A DNA stretch of 64,000 bases, taken from positions 12,585,443 through 12,649,442 of the forward strand of contig CP154956.1 of assembly GCA_039621445.1 (NCBI GenBank), given 5' to 3'. Positions 7,701-15,116 of this stretch are shown piece by piece. A model generated the notes under the pieces. That model did not search any database and was not told where the DNA came from. It worked only from the letters and a program-made list of their open reading frames with translations. This DNA is from Euglena gracilis. Its lineage: Eukaryota > Euglenida > Euglenophyceae > Euglenales. A program made the position numbers and the translations under genes. Within the stretch, counting starts at the first letter, position 1. The number at the start of each line of letters is the position of its first letter.

Positions 7701-10525
7701 GAAATAGGGTCCGCAGGGAATGACAGGGACGGGTGTCTCCCACCCAACTTATACCAGGGATCGCACAACCAGTTTTGTGGCAAAGAACCCGGCGGAAGAA
7801 GCCAAATCCTTGATGGACAACATTGTGTTTATTTGCGCAAATATGCGCACCAACATAATTATGTTGGTGCGTGCATTTGCGTAAATAAACACAATTATGT
7901 CCTTCAAGGATTTGGCTTTAGCACCCATGAACTGATACCGTCGATAAACGGCGTGACAAAAGGGTCGTGACGGCAAAGACCAGCGGGCCGTCCAGAAACA
8001 TATTTTGGTGAGTTTGTCACACTGTTTGCCGACGGCGCAAGCTTATGGGCGCAAATGCGCGCACAAACAAAAATATGTTATTTGCGCATTTGCGCCCACC
8101 AACACAATTTGTGTTTGTGGGCACAAATGCGAAAATAAACATAAAGAAGAAGGTGTAATGGAAACACAACCGTTAAACACCAGCAGCAGATGTGGTTGAT
8201 TTGCGCATTTGCGCGCATCACGTTGTTTGTGGGCGCAAATGCTCAAATGAACCACTTGTGAATTTCTGGAATCTACCAAGTGCTTCGTTTGCGCATTTGC
8301 GCTCACAAACAACGCGATGCGCGCAAATGCGCAAATGAACCACCAATGGAGAAATAAAAAGCGACGTCACTGGGCCCCGCAACAACCATCTTCAATGCGT
8401 TCCGAAGGGGTTCAACCCAAATGACCACTACCTTCTCCAACACCAGGTGTTAGGGGGGCCAATTCTACTCTAGTGGCAGGTCCCAGGAAAGGTTGAGATA
8501 GAGGATCTTCTGAAGGTGGTTACGCAGCCACCCGATAACGGCGCACATCTACCGGCACCAATTTTAGGGTCCCAAAGGCCCTGCCGCTGGCTCTCAGCTT
8601 GGGCTCCGCTGCGGCAGCCACATCAGCTGCTGATGTTTCAGCACCCACCAGGCCGGCATCGACCTCCCCGGTGCAACAGCACCCGCCGAAGCAGCCACGT
8701 TATACCCCGCAACCGGGGCGTGAAACTGGGGAGACGATGTGGTGCCAGTGCATGGCATCCAACAGCCGGAGAGAGATAGCCCTCAAACACCCGTTACTTT
8801 GGGTGCAGGAATTGTTGAACCATTACCACTCGATTGGTTGCATGAAAGCTGTGGTATTCACTCTCCAAAAATTATGCACAAAAACTGGTGTGTGGCGACC
8901 GGCCCGACGCATCCTGGGTATTTCAGGCACCAAATACCTCTCACCACAAATTTTATCACCACACAATTGTGGTGCAAACCAATGGTTGGCGTGAGGAATT
9001 GCGTTCGCCAGCCGTCACGGAGGAGGAGATGGCATCACACAACTGATGTTTGTTGGTGCGCGCATTTGTGCACACAAACAAATTTGTTTGTGTGCGCCAA
9101 GGCTGCATCATTTTGAAGCTATTAATTAAATGTTGGTGCGCGCACAAACACAATTATGTTTATTTGCGCAAATGCGCACACCAACACGCCTATCACGTTC
9201 AAGAACCACGTAGGGTCATGGTCCTCATCAGTGTGCTTTTATACAGTCACGTTCGTTGCCTCCCATTGTACAAACCATCCTCATACCAGTTTCCTCAAGA
9301 TGTTGGTGCGCGCATTTGCGCGCACAAACAAATTTGTTTGGGCGCATTTGCGCCCACAAACATGTATTTTTACCTTCAATGTTTTGCGTTTTATTTGCGC
9401 AAATGAGCCCACAAACATAAATTTCTTATTTGCGCAAATGCGCGCATAAACACACATCAGTTGCGTGACAGCTGGCTGACGTAGTCTGTAGTGTGTGGTG
9501 TAATGAAGCTCAGTGTGTTCTCACCGGCGGCTGCAGTATCCAAGTCAGTTCAGCCAGCACGTCAGCACCCGTTCCAAGTGTCGTAACAGTGGGTGTCTCC
9601 CACCTGTTTGGCATTCCTCAGCACCAGTCTCACCCTCGGCCCTATTCACGTCACTTGGTGGGCAGCATGTACACCAAACCTCCTGGAGTTAATCCCCTCC
9701 ATTATAACGTTGCAACAACTCATAAACCGTCTTCCGTGTGTCAGGGTACAGGGTACCAGAAATTTCGCAAAATTTACGCATTTGCACAAATGCGCCCATT
9801 TCAAAGAAAAAAACCTTAAGTGCGAACCCGGCCGCCTAAGCGGGGGGGAGTGGTTTTTTTTCAGTGTCCAGTAAAATGGCTAGCCAGTGGACCCCCCCCC
9901 TCCCGGGGTCCTAAGCAAAAGCCTGGTATGGATCGCCGTTTCTCACCAGTCACCAGGTCTCTCAATGCCTGCTTCCTTGAAGCGCATACGGGGCAGGTAG
10001 GGTCTTCTTACCTACCCCCGGGAGGCTGCCCCCCCTCCCCGAACCTACCCGTACCCCCCGGGCAATTGACATCCCCGGGCGATTGACGCCCCCCGGGGCA
10101 ATTGACGCCCCCGGACAATTGTCACCCCCCTCTGTGCCGACCAAATTGTCACCCCGAGAAATTGTCACCCCCCCTCCGTGCTGCCCAATTTGTCATGCGA
10201 CAATTGCCCAGAGGGGGGCGGGTAGTATAGGAACCTACCTCATCACTACCCTTAATTCGTGTCAAAAAAGAAAAGGTGGAATGTTGTAAGATTTGCTCGT
10301 GTTTTTAGAAAAACGATGGTGTTTAGGGGTAGTGATGAGGGCATCCCGAATGGTCATTTGTTAGGTTTTCCCCTCGTTCGGTTGCCCAAGCCAGAGTTTG
10401 GCTCTGGGCTCCAGGCTGGGGGTGACAGCTGCCCGCCAGACCCTCCCTTTTGCCGCTGGATGGGTGCCTCTGATGTCCTGGTTCCGCAGATGCTGGACGA
10501 CCTCAAGGCGGCGTACGCGCAAGCC
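1786..10525 (+). CDS. receiver (REC)-domain signalling protein, partial, at least four exons
   Basis: Exons: a about 1786-1893, b 5007-5097, c 6719-6797, d 10486-about 10525. Spliced in phase they give ...GLTFYCL + DQHLIYSRTYYGTD... + RSANDSADD...GAHCSFGKSHP + QMLDDLKAAYAQ. This follows the C-terminal two thirds of a response-regulator receiver fold: hydrophobic strand 3 ending in the likely phospho-acceptor Asp (first residue of exon b), the GT turn, strand 4 (GLICIRSAN, with S where Thr is usual), and strand 5 with the conserved Lys in FGK. Strand 1 and the acidic pocket must lie upstream; any kinase part is not seen. Codons end almost always in G or C. Role: phosphorelay signalling, probably a hybrid kinase or stand-alone regulator. 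The REC call is good; the full architecture is unknown. The first exon's left edge is uncertain because sequence at 1720-1785 resembles a repeat also found near 47.15 kb. Confidence 0.7.
2330..2950. mobile_element. AGGCATT-type element(s), degenerate
   Basis: TTTAAAGGCATTTTAACATTTTAAG near 2345 and a right end near 2935 (TTTTCAGGCGCCCTCAAAAATGAAGCCTG) match the ends of the AGGCATTA family seen intact at 31911. The shared internal stretch AAAGAGCCATCCGGGCATCG is at about 2416. A second repeat (GCGCTTGTAGTGGAC type) occupies about 2490-2720; the same family lies inverted at 27.93-28.13 kb. Confidence 0.5.
3086..3478 (+). mobile_element. ATAATACCCCC element, copy 1
   Basis: It is bounded by repeated ATAATACCCCCCC on the left and GGGGGTATTATTTGGGG on the right. 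The interior (3195-3300, containing CAATCTCTGACAACAAATTA) recurs as a reverse complement at about 58.95-59.06 kb, so this is a dispersed family with inverted ends. No coding capacity was recognised. Confidence 0.6.
3900..4030. repeat. palindromic TTTGCGC repeat
   Basis: GAGCGCAAATTGCGC and GCGTTGCTCATGCAACGCGC form short hairpins. They belong to the family that is dense at 7.8-9.5 kb. Confidence 0.5.
4330..4500. repeat. CCGTGGA..GGCGCC C-rich repeat
   Basis: AAGACCCCCCCAAGACC-rich sequence, then CCGTGGACTTCC and a GGCACCTTCGGCGCC hairpin. The same order occurs at 40.83-41.05 kb and inverted at 60.10-60.20 kb, which marks a dispersed family. Confidence 0.5.
4735..4969. mobile_element. hAT-like MITE with perfect 8-bp target duplication
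   Basis: A 235-bp element with inverted ends CAGGGATCTTTTT and AAAAAAACCCCTG, flanked on both sides by GTCAGGAT (4727-4734 and 4970-4977). The middle carries C/G runs around a GAAAAGTGCTATTTTTAGCACTTTTC hairpin core. It has no coding capacity. It lies in the REC gene's first intron, 29 bases before exon b. Related copies are at 44503, 44950 and 59672. CAGG termini with 8-bp duplications are typical of hAT non-autonomous elements. Confidence 0.8.
5098..6718 (+). other. nonconventional intron b|c of the REC gene
   Basis: It starts GGCCAGGGCGG and ends TTCTGCAGCC. CAG is at +4..+6 and CTG at -8..-6; GGC pairs with GCC and CAG with CTG, leaving a 2-nt bulge. Splicing turns ATC C + GG TCC into the conserved CIRSAN motif exactly. 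The eight bases before CAG (CATCCGGC) and after CTG (CAGCCGGT) match at 6 of 8 positions, like a decayed target duplication. The interior holds the open minus-strand region at 5614-6427. Confidence 0.75.
5614..6427 (-). other. two overlapping long minus-strand ORFs of unknown status
   Basis: Minus-strand ORFs of 254 codons (5614-6378) and 227 codons (5744-6427) overlap in different frames inside the REC intron. The region is GC-rich and not simple repeat. Both frames have moderate G/C third positions, neither has the near-complete bias of the verified exons, and I recognise no domain. Plausible readings are an inserted mobile-element fragment or chance openness. No function is assigned. Confidence 0.2.
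6870..7190. repeat. C/G-rich GCTAG-type repeat, related to the 48-kb element
   Basis: Poly-C/poly-G blocks with GCTGCTAGCAGGGCTGGCCAG resemble the interior of the element at 48014-48479. I could not define its ends. Confidence 0.35.
7230..7800. other. intronic DNA, nothing recognised
   Basis: A short AAAAAAGCGGCAC hairpin lies at 7435-7470. No exon-like codon bias and no further repeat was recognised. Confidence 0.4.
7801..7917. repeat. 117-bp near-perfect palindrome
   Basis: The arms meet between 7858 and 7859 (AACATAA/TTATGTT). The left arm runs GCCAAATCCTTGATGG... and the right arm ends ...CAAGGATTTGGC, with only a few mismatches over 58 base pairs. TTTGCGCAAAT motifs lie in both arms. 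It would extrude as a cruciform or fold as a long RNA hairpin. Confidence 0.85.
8030..8345. repeat. cluster of TTTGCGCATTTGCGC hairpins
   Basis: At least three consecutive inverted repeats, each 60-90 bp, share TTTGCGCATTTGCGC / GCGCAAATGCGCAAA arms separated by CAAACAAC-type loops. Confidence 0.8.
8346..9044 (+). other. unique-looking stretch with a 131-codon ORF, status unclear
   Basis: An open frame at 8599-8994 starts MGSAAAATSAADVSAP and is rich in Pro, Gln and Ser early on. Third positions are mixed, unlike the exons. A similar Pro/Ser-rich open frame lies at 9493-9819. Together they could be remains of one element whose sequence is split by the palindromes. No domain was recognised. 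Confidence 0.2.
9045..9470. repeat. second cluster of TTGGTGCGCGCATTTGCG hairpins
   Basis: Several inverted repeats built from TTGGTGCGCGCATTTGCGC and GCGCAAATAAACATAA arms, at 9049-9105, 9132-9190, 9300-9360 and 9385-9455. Confidence 0.8.
10045..10223 (+). mobile_element. GGCAATTGTC foldback element, copy 1
   Basis: C-run ends and repeated GGGCAATTGACGCCCC units are followed by AATTGTCACCCCGAGAAATTGTC and an inverted right end GACAATTGCCC...GGGCGGGTA. Related copies are at 12599, 14806, 26355 and 36033. Confidence 0.7.
10224..10375 (+). mobile_element. TAGTGATGAGG foldback unit, forward copy
   Basis: It begins GTATAGGAACCTACCTCATC, contains CTCATCACTACCC and its inverse GGGGTAGTGATGAG, and ends near GTTAGGTTTTCCCC. 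A reverse-complement copy lies at 12446-12598. Both abut a GGCAATTGTC element, so the pair makes a 2.65-kb inverted structure that brackets exons d, e and f. A short open frame inside (KKRWNVVRF...) is conserved between the copies but only because the DNA is. Confidence 0.7.
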
Positions 10526-10943
10526 GCCACTAGTTTTTGGCCGAACCCCTCCCAACGGGGGGGGGGGGGAATCACAGTGCTGGAATTACACCCGAGTTAC
10601 TCACCCGGCAGGGGAAGCAACAAAAGAGCACTGGTGTAAGGGGTCCTGGCCACTCACCAAACAGCAAACTGGGCCAGAAGCGAAGTTGGCGCCGGCCGTA
10701 AACAGACAAGAAGCCTTAGTGCAACTAAGGGGGAGGGGTTGGCGAAAACAACTAAAGTGACCCAGTGCCGAAAGCAGGAAGGCGCCGGGAGAACTTTCTG
10801 ACCTTTTTTTTTGTGGTCAGTTTTTTCGTATTTGTATTTTTGTATTTTTTTGTATTTGTGGTTAGTTTCCATTGGGGGGGGGGGGTTGGGTTAGGGTCAA
10901 GGTTGTGGGTCGACGGTGGTTGTCCTCGGACTGTTTCGCGCAG

Positions 10944-11875
10944 GCTTGGGGGCTTGCCGCCGTCCACCTGCTTGACAGCCGTCTGTCGGAGGCCAGGGCG
11001 TGTCACACGGCCACCAACGGCACAGCCAGGCTGGGGCTTTCCCCCGTGCTGAGCTCGTATCTCTTTAGAGTAAGACCGAAGCTTACCACCGGAGAAACGG
11101 GGGGTAGAACCCCCCCCCCCCCGCCCCTGGGTCGGTAATGAAAACCGCGGATTATCACCATGACCCGGTTGCGGCCCGGTTCCCGGAATTTCTTCAGTCG
11201 CTAGCGACTGGATCCCGAGTTTCCGAATCACCTCTGTTTGACCCCCAACTGCCCGCCAGGCCCGAGTCATTCACCCGCGAAGGGGTCCAAACTGGGTAGG
11301 ATTTGTCAACTCGCCCAGTTTCGACTCTTCCATTTCGGCGGGGTGAGATGTTTCAAAAATATCTTGAGAAAACTTCCATTGTTTCTGGAAGTTTTGGTCA
11401 GACCAAATGTACCCCTGGAGGCCCTCTATCACACCCCGTTCGCCGTTTTGGCCGCTGACACGCCTGGCCAGTGTTCCGGCGCGCTTTTGTGGCACAAAAC
11501 GGCCATTTTGGGGGTTTTTTCGGGTTTTTTTTTCCGGTCAAGAAATCGATTTTTTCAAAACATCTCGACAGTGAAGCAAAATCAAAGACAATGTCTGGAG
11601 GCCAAAAATGAAGCCCTTGGAATGCTCTATCCAACCATGGTTAACTTTCCCCCCAACTCTTTGTGTCGCCGCTGGTGGTGAAACACTGGTCGACCAATCT
11701 ACATCCGGGTTTTTTTTTGTTGGATGGCGGGGGTGGGGCATCCCCCAACTTCCAGCTCCGCCGCCGGTGCCACACCCTGCCGGCGATCTGTGCCCCCATC
11801 CGGCTAACCTCCCCCTCGCTGGTGCTGCCCTTCCACGGCGCAGAGCTTGCGATGCCGAACGCTGTTCTCTCCCCC
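10944..11875 (+). CDS. two exons of an unidentified protein (e, f)
   Basis: Exon e is 10944-11045, 34 codons in phase 0, reading AWGLAAVHLLDSRLSEARA...GLSP. It follows TTTCGCGCAG and is followed by GTGCTGAG. Exon f starts at 11756 after ACTTCCAG, also phase 0 (LRRRCHTLPAICAPI...LVLPFHGAELAMPN), and its 3' end is unclear near 11875. The GT-AG intron between them is therefore phase-consistent. Both exons have almost exclusively G or C third positions. I do not recognise the protein. It could continue the REC-domain gene just upstream, since the strand and exon order fit, but the join from exon d could not be fixed. Confidence 0.5.
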
Positions 11876-12445
11876 CGGGAAGGGGCTGGGGCTTCCCCAC
11901 ACCTACCGCCCCGGGAAGTCATTAACTTGAGGCTCGTACTGGCTGACTTGTTATGTTGGGGGTTCCACTGCGGGGCCCATGTCACCCGTGTCACGCATGT
12001 CACCCGTGCTAGTATGACTGACTTGTCAGGCGATGGCTTTGGAAGGGGGTAGGCAAGTCATGGGTCGCTATCTAATGCAGATGAGTCAATGGGGAAACTC
12101 TGACACGAGGCGGGACAGAGGCACAGGGTTGCAAACAGGTGGGGACGCTTCAAAGCGACAGAGGACAAAGCCCCGCTGTCCGCAATTCCTTTTTTGAATA
12201 CCTTGCTGACGAGTCGGGACCCACTGTGCAACAGTGCGCAATGCCAGCAAAATCGGCAAGGTGGGGTTCTGAGTCCTCTCCTGCCGTGCACAGCCCTCTT
12301 GTGCTCCAGGTGCTTTGCTTTCCATGCCATAGAAAATCGGCAGCTGCAGCGTCTGCTTTTCGCACTTACCCCCCCCCCCCCAGACCCAGGCCCTGGGAGG
12401 TTGTCACCCCGAGAAAATACCGACTGAAAACTTCCCGGGGGGGGG

Positions 12446-12598
12446 AGGGAAAAACCTAACAAATGACCATTCGGGATGCCCTCATGACTACCCCTAAATA
12501 CCATCGTTTTTCTAAAAACATGAGCAAATCTTACAACATTCCACCTTTTCTTTCTTGACACGAATTAGGGGTAGTGATGAGGTAGGTTCCTATACTAC
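12446..12598 (-). mobile_element. TAGTGATGAGG foldback unit, inverted copy
   Basis: Reverse complement of 10224-10375 with a few substitutions, including the GACCATTCGGGATGCCCTCAT and TTACAACATTCCACC segments. Confidence 0.7.
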
Positions 12599-12685
12599 CC
12601 GCCCCCCCCCCCCCGGGCAATTGTCGCGCGACAAATTGGGCAGCACGGAGGGGGGTGACAATTTCCCGGGGTGACAATTTGGCCG
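12599..12685 (-). mobile_element. GGCAATTGTC element, truncated inverted copy
   Basis: CCCGGGCAATTGTCGCGCGAC, then GACAAATTGGGCAGCACGG and GGGGTGACAATTTGGCCGG: the family consensus in reverse orientation, missing its other end. Confidence 0.65.
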
Positions 12686-12710
12686 GCACGTAGACGTGCC
12701 ATCCCGGCAG

Positions 12711-13190
12711 GGTTGGGTTTCCGACCCCGACCCGCCGCCACCCACCGCTCCCCGGCCCCCTCTGCCTGGTCCGCCCGCTTCGCCCGGTACGCCGCGGACC
12801 GCCGCTTCCACCGGAACCCAGGGTGGTCCTCGAGGACAAGGACGGGTTTTTTTTCATTACGAAGCACCACCCCTTTCAGGGCTGTCTTTGGTTGGCCAAT
12901 GGACCTGCCGGGGCTCCAACGAGGTTGAAAGTTGGAAACTCACTTTTTTTTTGAGGTTTTGGGTGCATGGGCGATGGTCCACCAAGGCTCAAGATCACTT
13001 CACCGGTCAATTTCAAACCAATCACTTTTTCCCACCTGGCATTGCCAAAAAAAATCTCGATTTTTCGGACAATTTTTTTCCCGGTGTATTTTTCATCTGA
13101 ATTGGCCCGGACGGCCGCTGTCAAGGAACGCCCTGACGGCACGAGTCCCTCGAGGAGATGTCCCCCGGCCGCCACCTCGGCTTCAGCGAT
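12711..13190 (+). CDS. two exons of an unidentified protein (g, h)
   Basis: Exon g (about 12711-12815) reads ...PSAWSARFARYAADRRFHR. Exon h (13141-13190) reads ESLEEMSPGRHLGFSD. They join as R-N-E through a nonconventional intron with matching phase. Exon h is followed by GTGTAG, which is either a donor or, one codon on, an in-frame TAG stop. Downstream in the same frame 13198-13290 stays open (CLVCQPVLYPDWLLPYKYP) and may be a further exon. Third positions are nearly all G or C. The family was not recognised. It may belong with exons e and f. Confidence 0.5.
12816..13140 (+). other. nonconventional intron g|h
   Basis: A 325-bp intron beginning ACCCAGGGTGG and ending AACGCCCTGACGGC. CAG is at +4..+6 and CTG at -8..-6; CAGGG pairs with CCCTG. 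Phases agree (1 nt + 2 nt make Asn AAC). The eight bases before CAG (CCGGAACC) and after CTG (ACGGCACG) agree at 5 of 8 positions. The interior has the GGGTGCATGGGCGATGGTCC motif also found inside the hAT-like MITEs at 13826, 35203 and 42274. Confidence 0.75.
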
Positions 13191-13379
13191 GTGTAGACCC
13201 GTGTGTGTTGGGGGGTCCCGGCCACCTGCCTCGTCTGCCAGCCGGTCCTATACCCAGACTGGCTCCTGCCGTACAAATATCCAGCCGGCCACAGACAGCC
13301 ATTTTTTAAAAAAAGAATTTAAAACAGTCCCACCCTCTTGCATGCGTTATTTATAAGGTGAAAAAATCCAAAATCTTTC

Positions 13380-13620
13380 AAAGGGTTTTACGGCGTTTTT
13401 TGAAGTTTTTTTTGAAGGCATTTTGAAAATTTGAAGGCTTTTATGGTGTCTATATTCCAAGGACGATCAAAGAGCCATCCGGGCATCGAGCCAACGTCGG
13501 TGTTTTGAGGTTTTTGAGGTTTTTTGAAGTTTTTGTTAAAGGCATTTTGGACAAAGTTTGGACAAAATTAAGGCGTTTTTTTTAAAGGTTTTTTAAGGTA
13601 CCTTAAAAACAATTCCTGCT
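13380..13620. mobile_element. degenerate AGGCATT-type element
   Basis: TTTTGAAGGCATTTTGAAAATT, the internal AAAGAGCCATCCGGGCATCG motif and a right end AAGGTACCTTAAAAACAATTCCTG match the family at 31911-32291. Confidence 0.5.
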
Positions 13621-13825
13621 CCCTTGGTGGCTCTTGAGGAGGTCCAACACCTTCCTGACCAGTTCTGGGGAATGACAGTTTGCCGGAGTGGTGGAATTAG
13701 CCTCCGAGGAAACTATCAAACTGGCATGCCCAAGAACTCCTCACGGTCCCGTCCCAGGAAAGTGTCAGGTCTGTGGTGCAGACGACCTGTCAGTTTGGGG
13801 CGTTGTCAGGGTCCCCAGTGCTGGT

Positions 13826-14180
13826 CAGGGTGGTCCATAGGGATGGGATTTTTTTCTTCCCTAAAAGACCGCCCCTTAAGAATCGCCCTCAGGCCTAAGG
13901 GCCAGCCAACGGCTGGTCTTGGGGTCCAGCAGGGTCGAAAACTGAAAAGTGCGAAAAACGCATTTTCTTGACGATTTGGGTGGATGGGCGATGGCCCAGT
14001 GATGCCTGAATCACTGGGCCCACTCACAGTGATGGCTGAATCACTGATCACTCCCTCCCCCCCCCCCCCGAAGTCGACCCATTTTTGCCCAAATATGGCT
14101 ATTTTTTTCTGCCATGTTTTTTTTGTGGATTTTTTATGCAACTTGCCGGGACGGGAATTTTCTGCTTAAGGACCGCCCTG
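13826..14180. mobile_element. hAT-like MITE, CAGGGCGGTC family
   Basis: Left end CAGGGTGGTCC, right end GGACCGCCCTG. Flanks GTGCTGGT and TGCTGGCC share TGCTGG, a decayed target duplication. It carries the GATGGGCGATGGCCC core shared with 35203-35517 and 42274-42577. Confidence 0.65.
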
Positions 14181-14488
14181 TGCTGGCCGAACTGTCTGGC
14201 TTCCCCGGGGGGAGGGGTTCGATATGAAGCTAATTATCACTCCTCCTGGCAAGTTTTTTTTTGGGGCACCGAGTCCATTTCATTTCCGGTGTTGAAACGG
14301 CAATTTGGGACTGTTGACCCCAACCCGGACAGCCATGGACAGAAAGCGGAGAGTGATTGTCAGAACCTGCTCAGTTGGCGGGGGCTCAGTGCCTCGAATT
14401 CGGGCGCTGCTGCTGCTGCCGGTTGCCGAATGCCAAACGCTGCTGACCCTGTTCCCTTGTTTTGTCCTAGAGCTCGAAATCCTGCTTG

Positions 14489-14590
14489 ACGTCGCCAGCC
14501 CCAATGTTGCGGTGTGGTGTGCTTTGCGCCCCTCGACAGCCGCTTGATCTGCCCCCTCCTCCAGTGCCTGGCCCGCACCACAGGACGTGC
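14489..14590 (+). CDS. candidate exon of an unidentified protein (i)
   Basis: The frame CGVVCFAPLDSRLICPLLQCLARTTG has almost only G/C third positions from 14520 to 14580. A nonconventional acceptor CTGCTTGA would place the start at phase 0 after an in-frame TGA. No donor could be fixed. The product is unknown. Confidence 0.35.
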
Positions 14591-14805
14591 TCCTTTTCCT
14601 TTTGTTCGGGAGAACATTACTAAAGTGACCCATTCACCTCCTTTTTTTGGGGGCGTGAGAACCGCTGGGGAGGCCGCTTGGACACGTTTGCGGTACAGGC
14701 TTCTTCTTCTTTTTTTTTTAAACTCCGAAGACCCCCCTTGGCGTGTCCAGGGCTGGACCCCCTCTCCCTCTTCCCTGGGGGGGGGATCCTGGGCCGGAGG
14801 TCCAG

Positions 14806-14940
14806 GTACCCGCCCCCCCCCCCCCGGGCAATTGTCACCCCTGGCTGTGCCGGCCAATTTGTCACCCCGGGAAATTGTCACCCCCCTCCGTGCTGCCCGA
14901 TTTGTCGCGTGACAATTGCCCGGGGGGGGGGGGGCGGGTA
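14806..14940 (+). mobile_element. GGCAATTGTC foldback element, copy 3
   Basis: Left end TACCCGCCCC...GGGCAATTGTC, right end GACAATTGCCCGGGG...CGGGTA: inverted termini of about 30 bp around a 70-bp core with CCTGGCTGTGCCGGCC and CCCTCCGTGCTGCCC. Confidence 0.75.
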
Positions 14941-15116
14941 TGGGTTTCGGTGGGTTTCTGCGAAAGTTTTTCTGCGAAATGCCCTTACACAACCCGATGC
15001 TCTGGGGGGTCCCCCTGGGGGGTCTCACACCGGGCTGGGTGGGTGGGGGGGGGGACCCCCTGGGGGTCTTAATAAGCAGCCTGGTGGGATCACTGGGACC
15101 TGTATGTGAAATGATA

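Larger units (their letters stand above)
6798..10485 (+). other. nonconventional intron c|d of the REC gene
   Basis: It starts CTCCAGTGC and ends CTGGTTCC. CAG is at +4..+6 and CTG at -8..-6, and the phase fits (exon c leaves 2 nt, exon d starts with 1 nt), giving GKSHPQMLDDLK. No GT-AG pair gives an open frame here. Terminal pairing is weaker than in the other introns. At 3.7 kb it is the longest intron seen and holds the palindrome cluster and a foldback element. Confidence 0.6.

Noticed and set aside
8599-8994. 131-codon protein gene
   Set aside because: Mixed third positions, no splice or domain support; listed only as an unclear stretch.
13650-13825. GGCAATTGTC element copy
   Set aside because: Only loosely similar AACTATC/GTGTCAGG strings, without the inverted ends.
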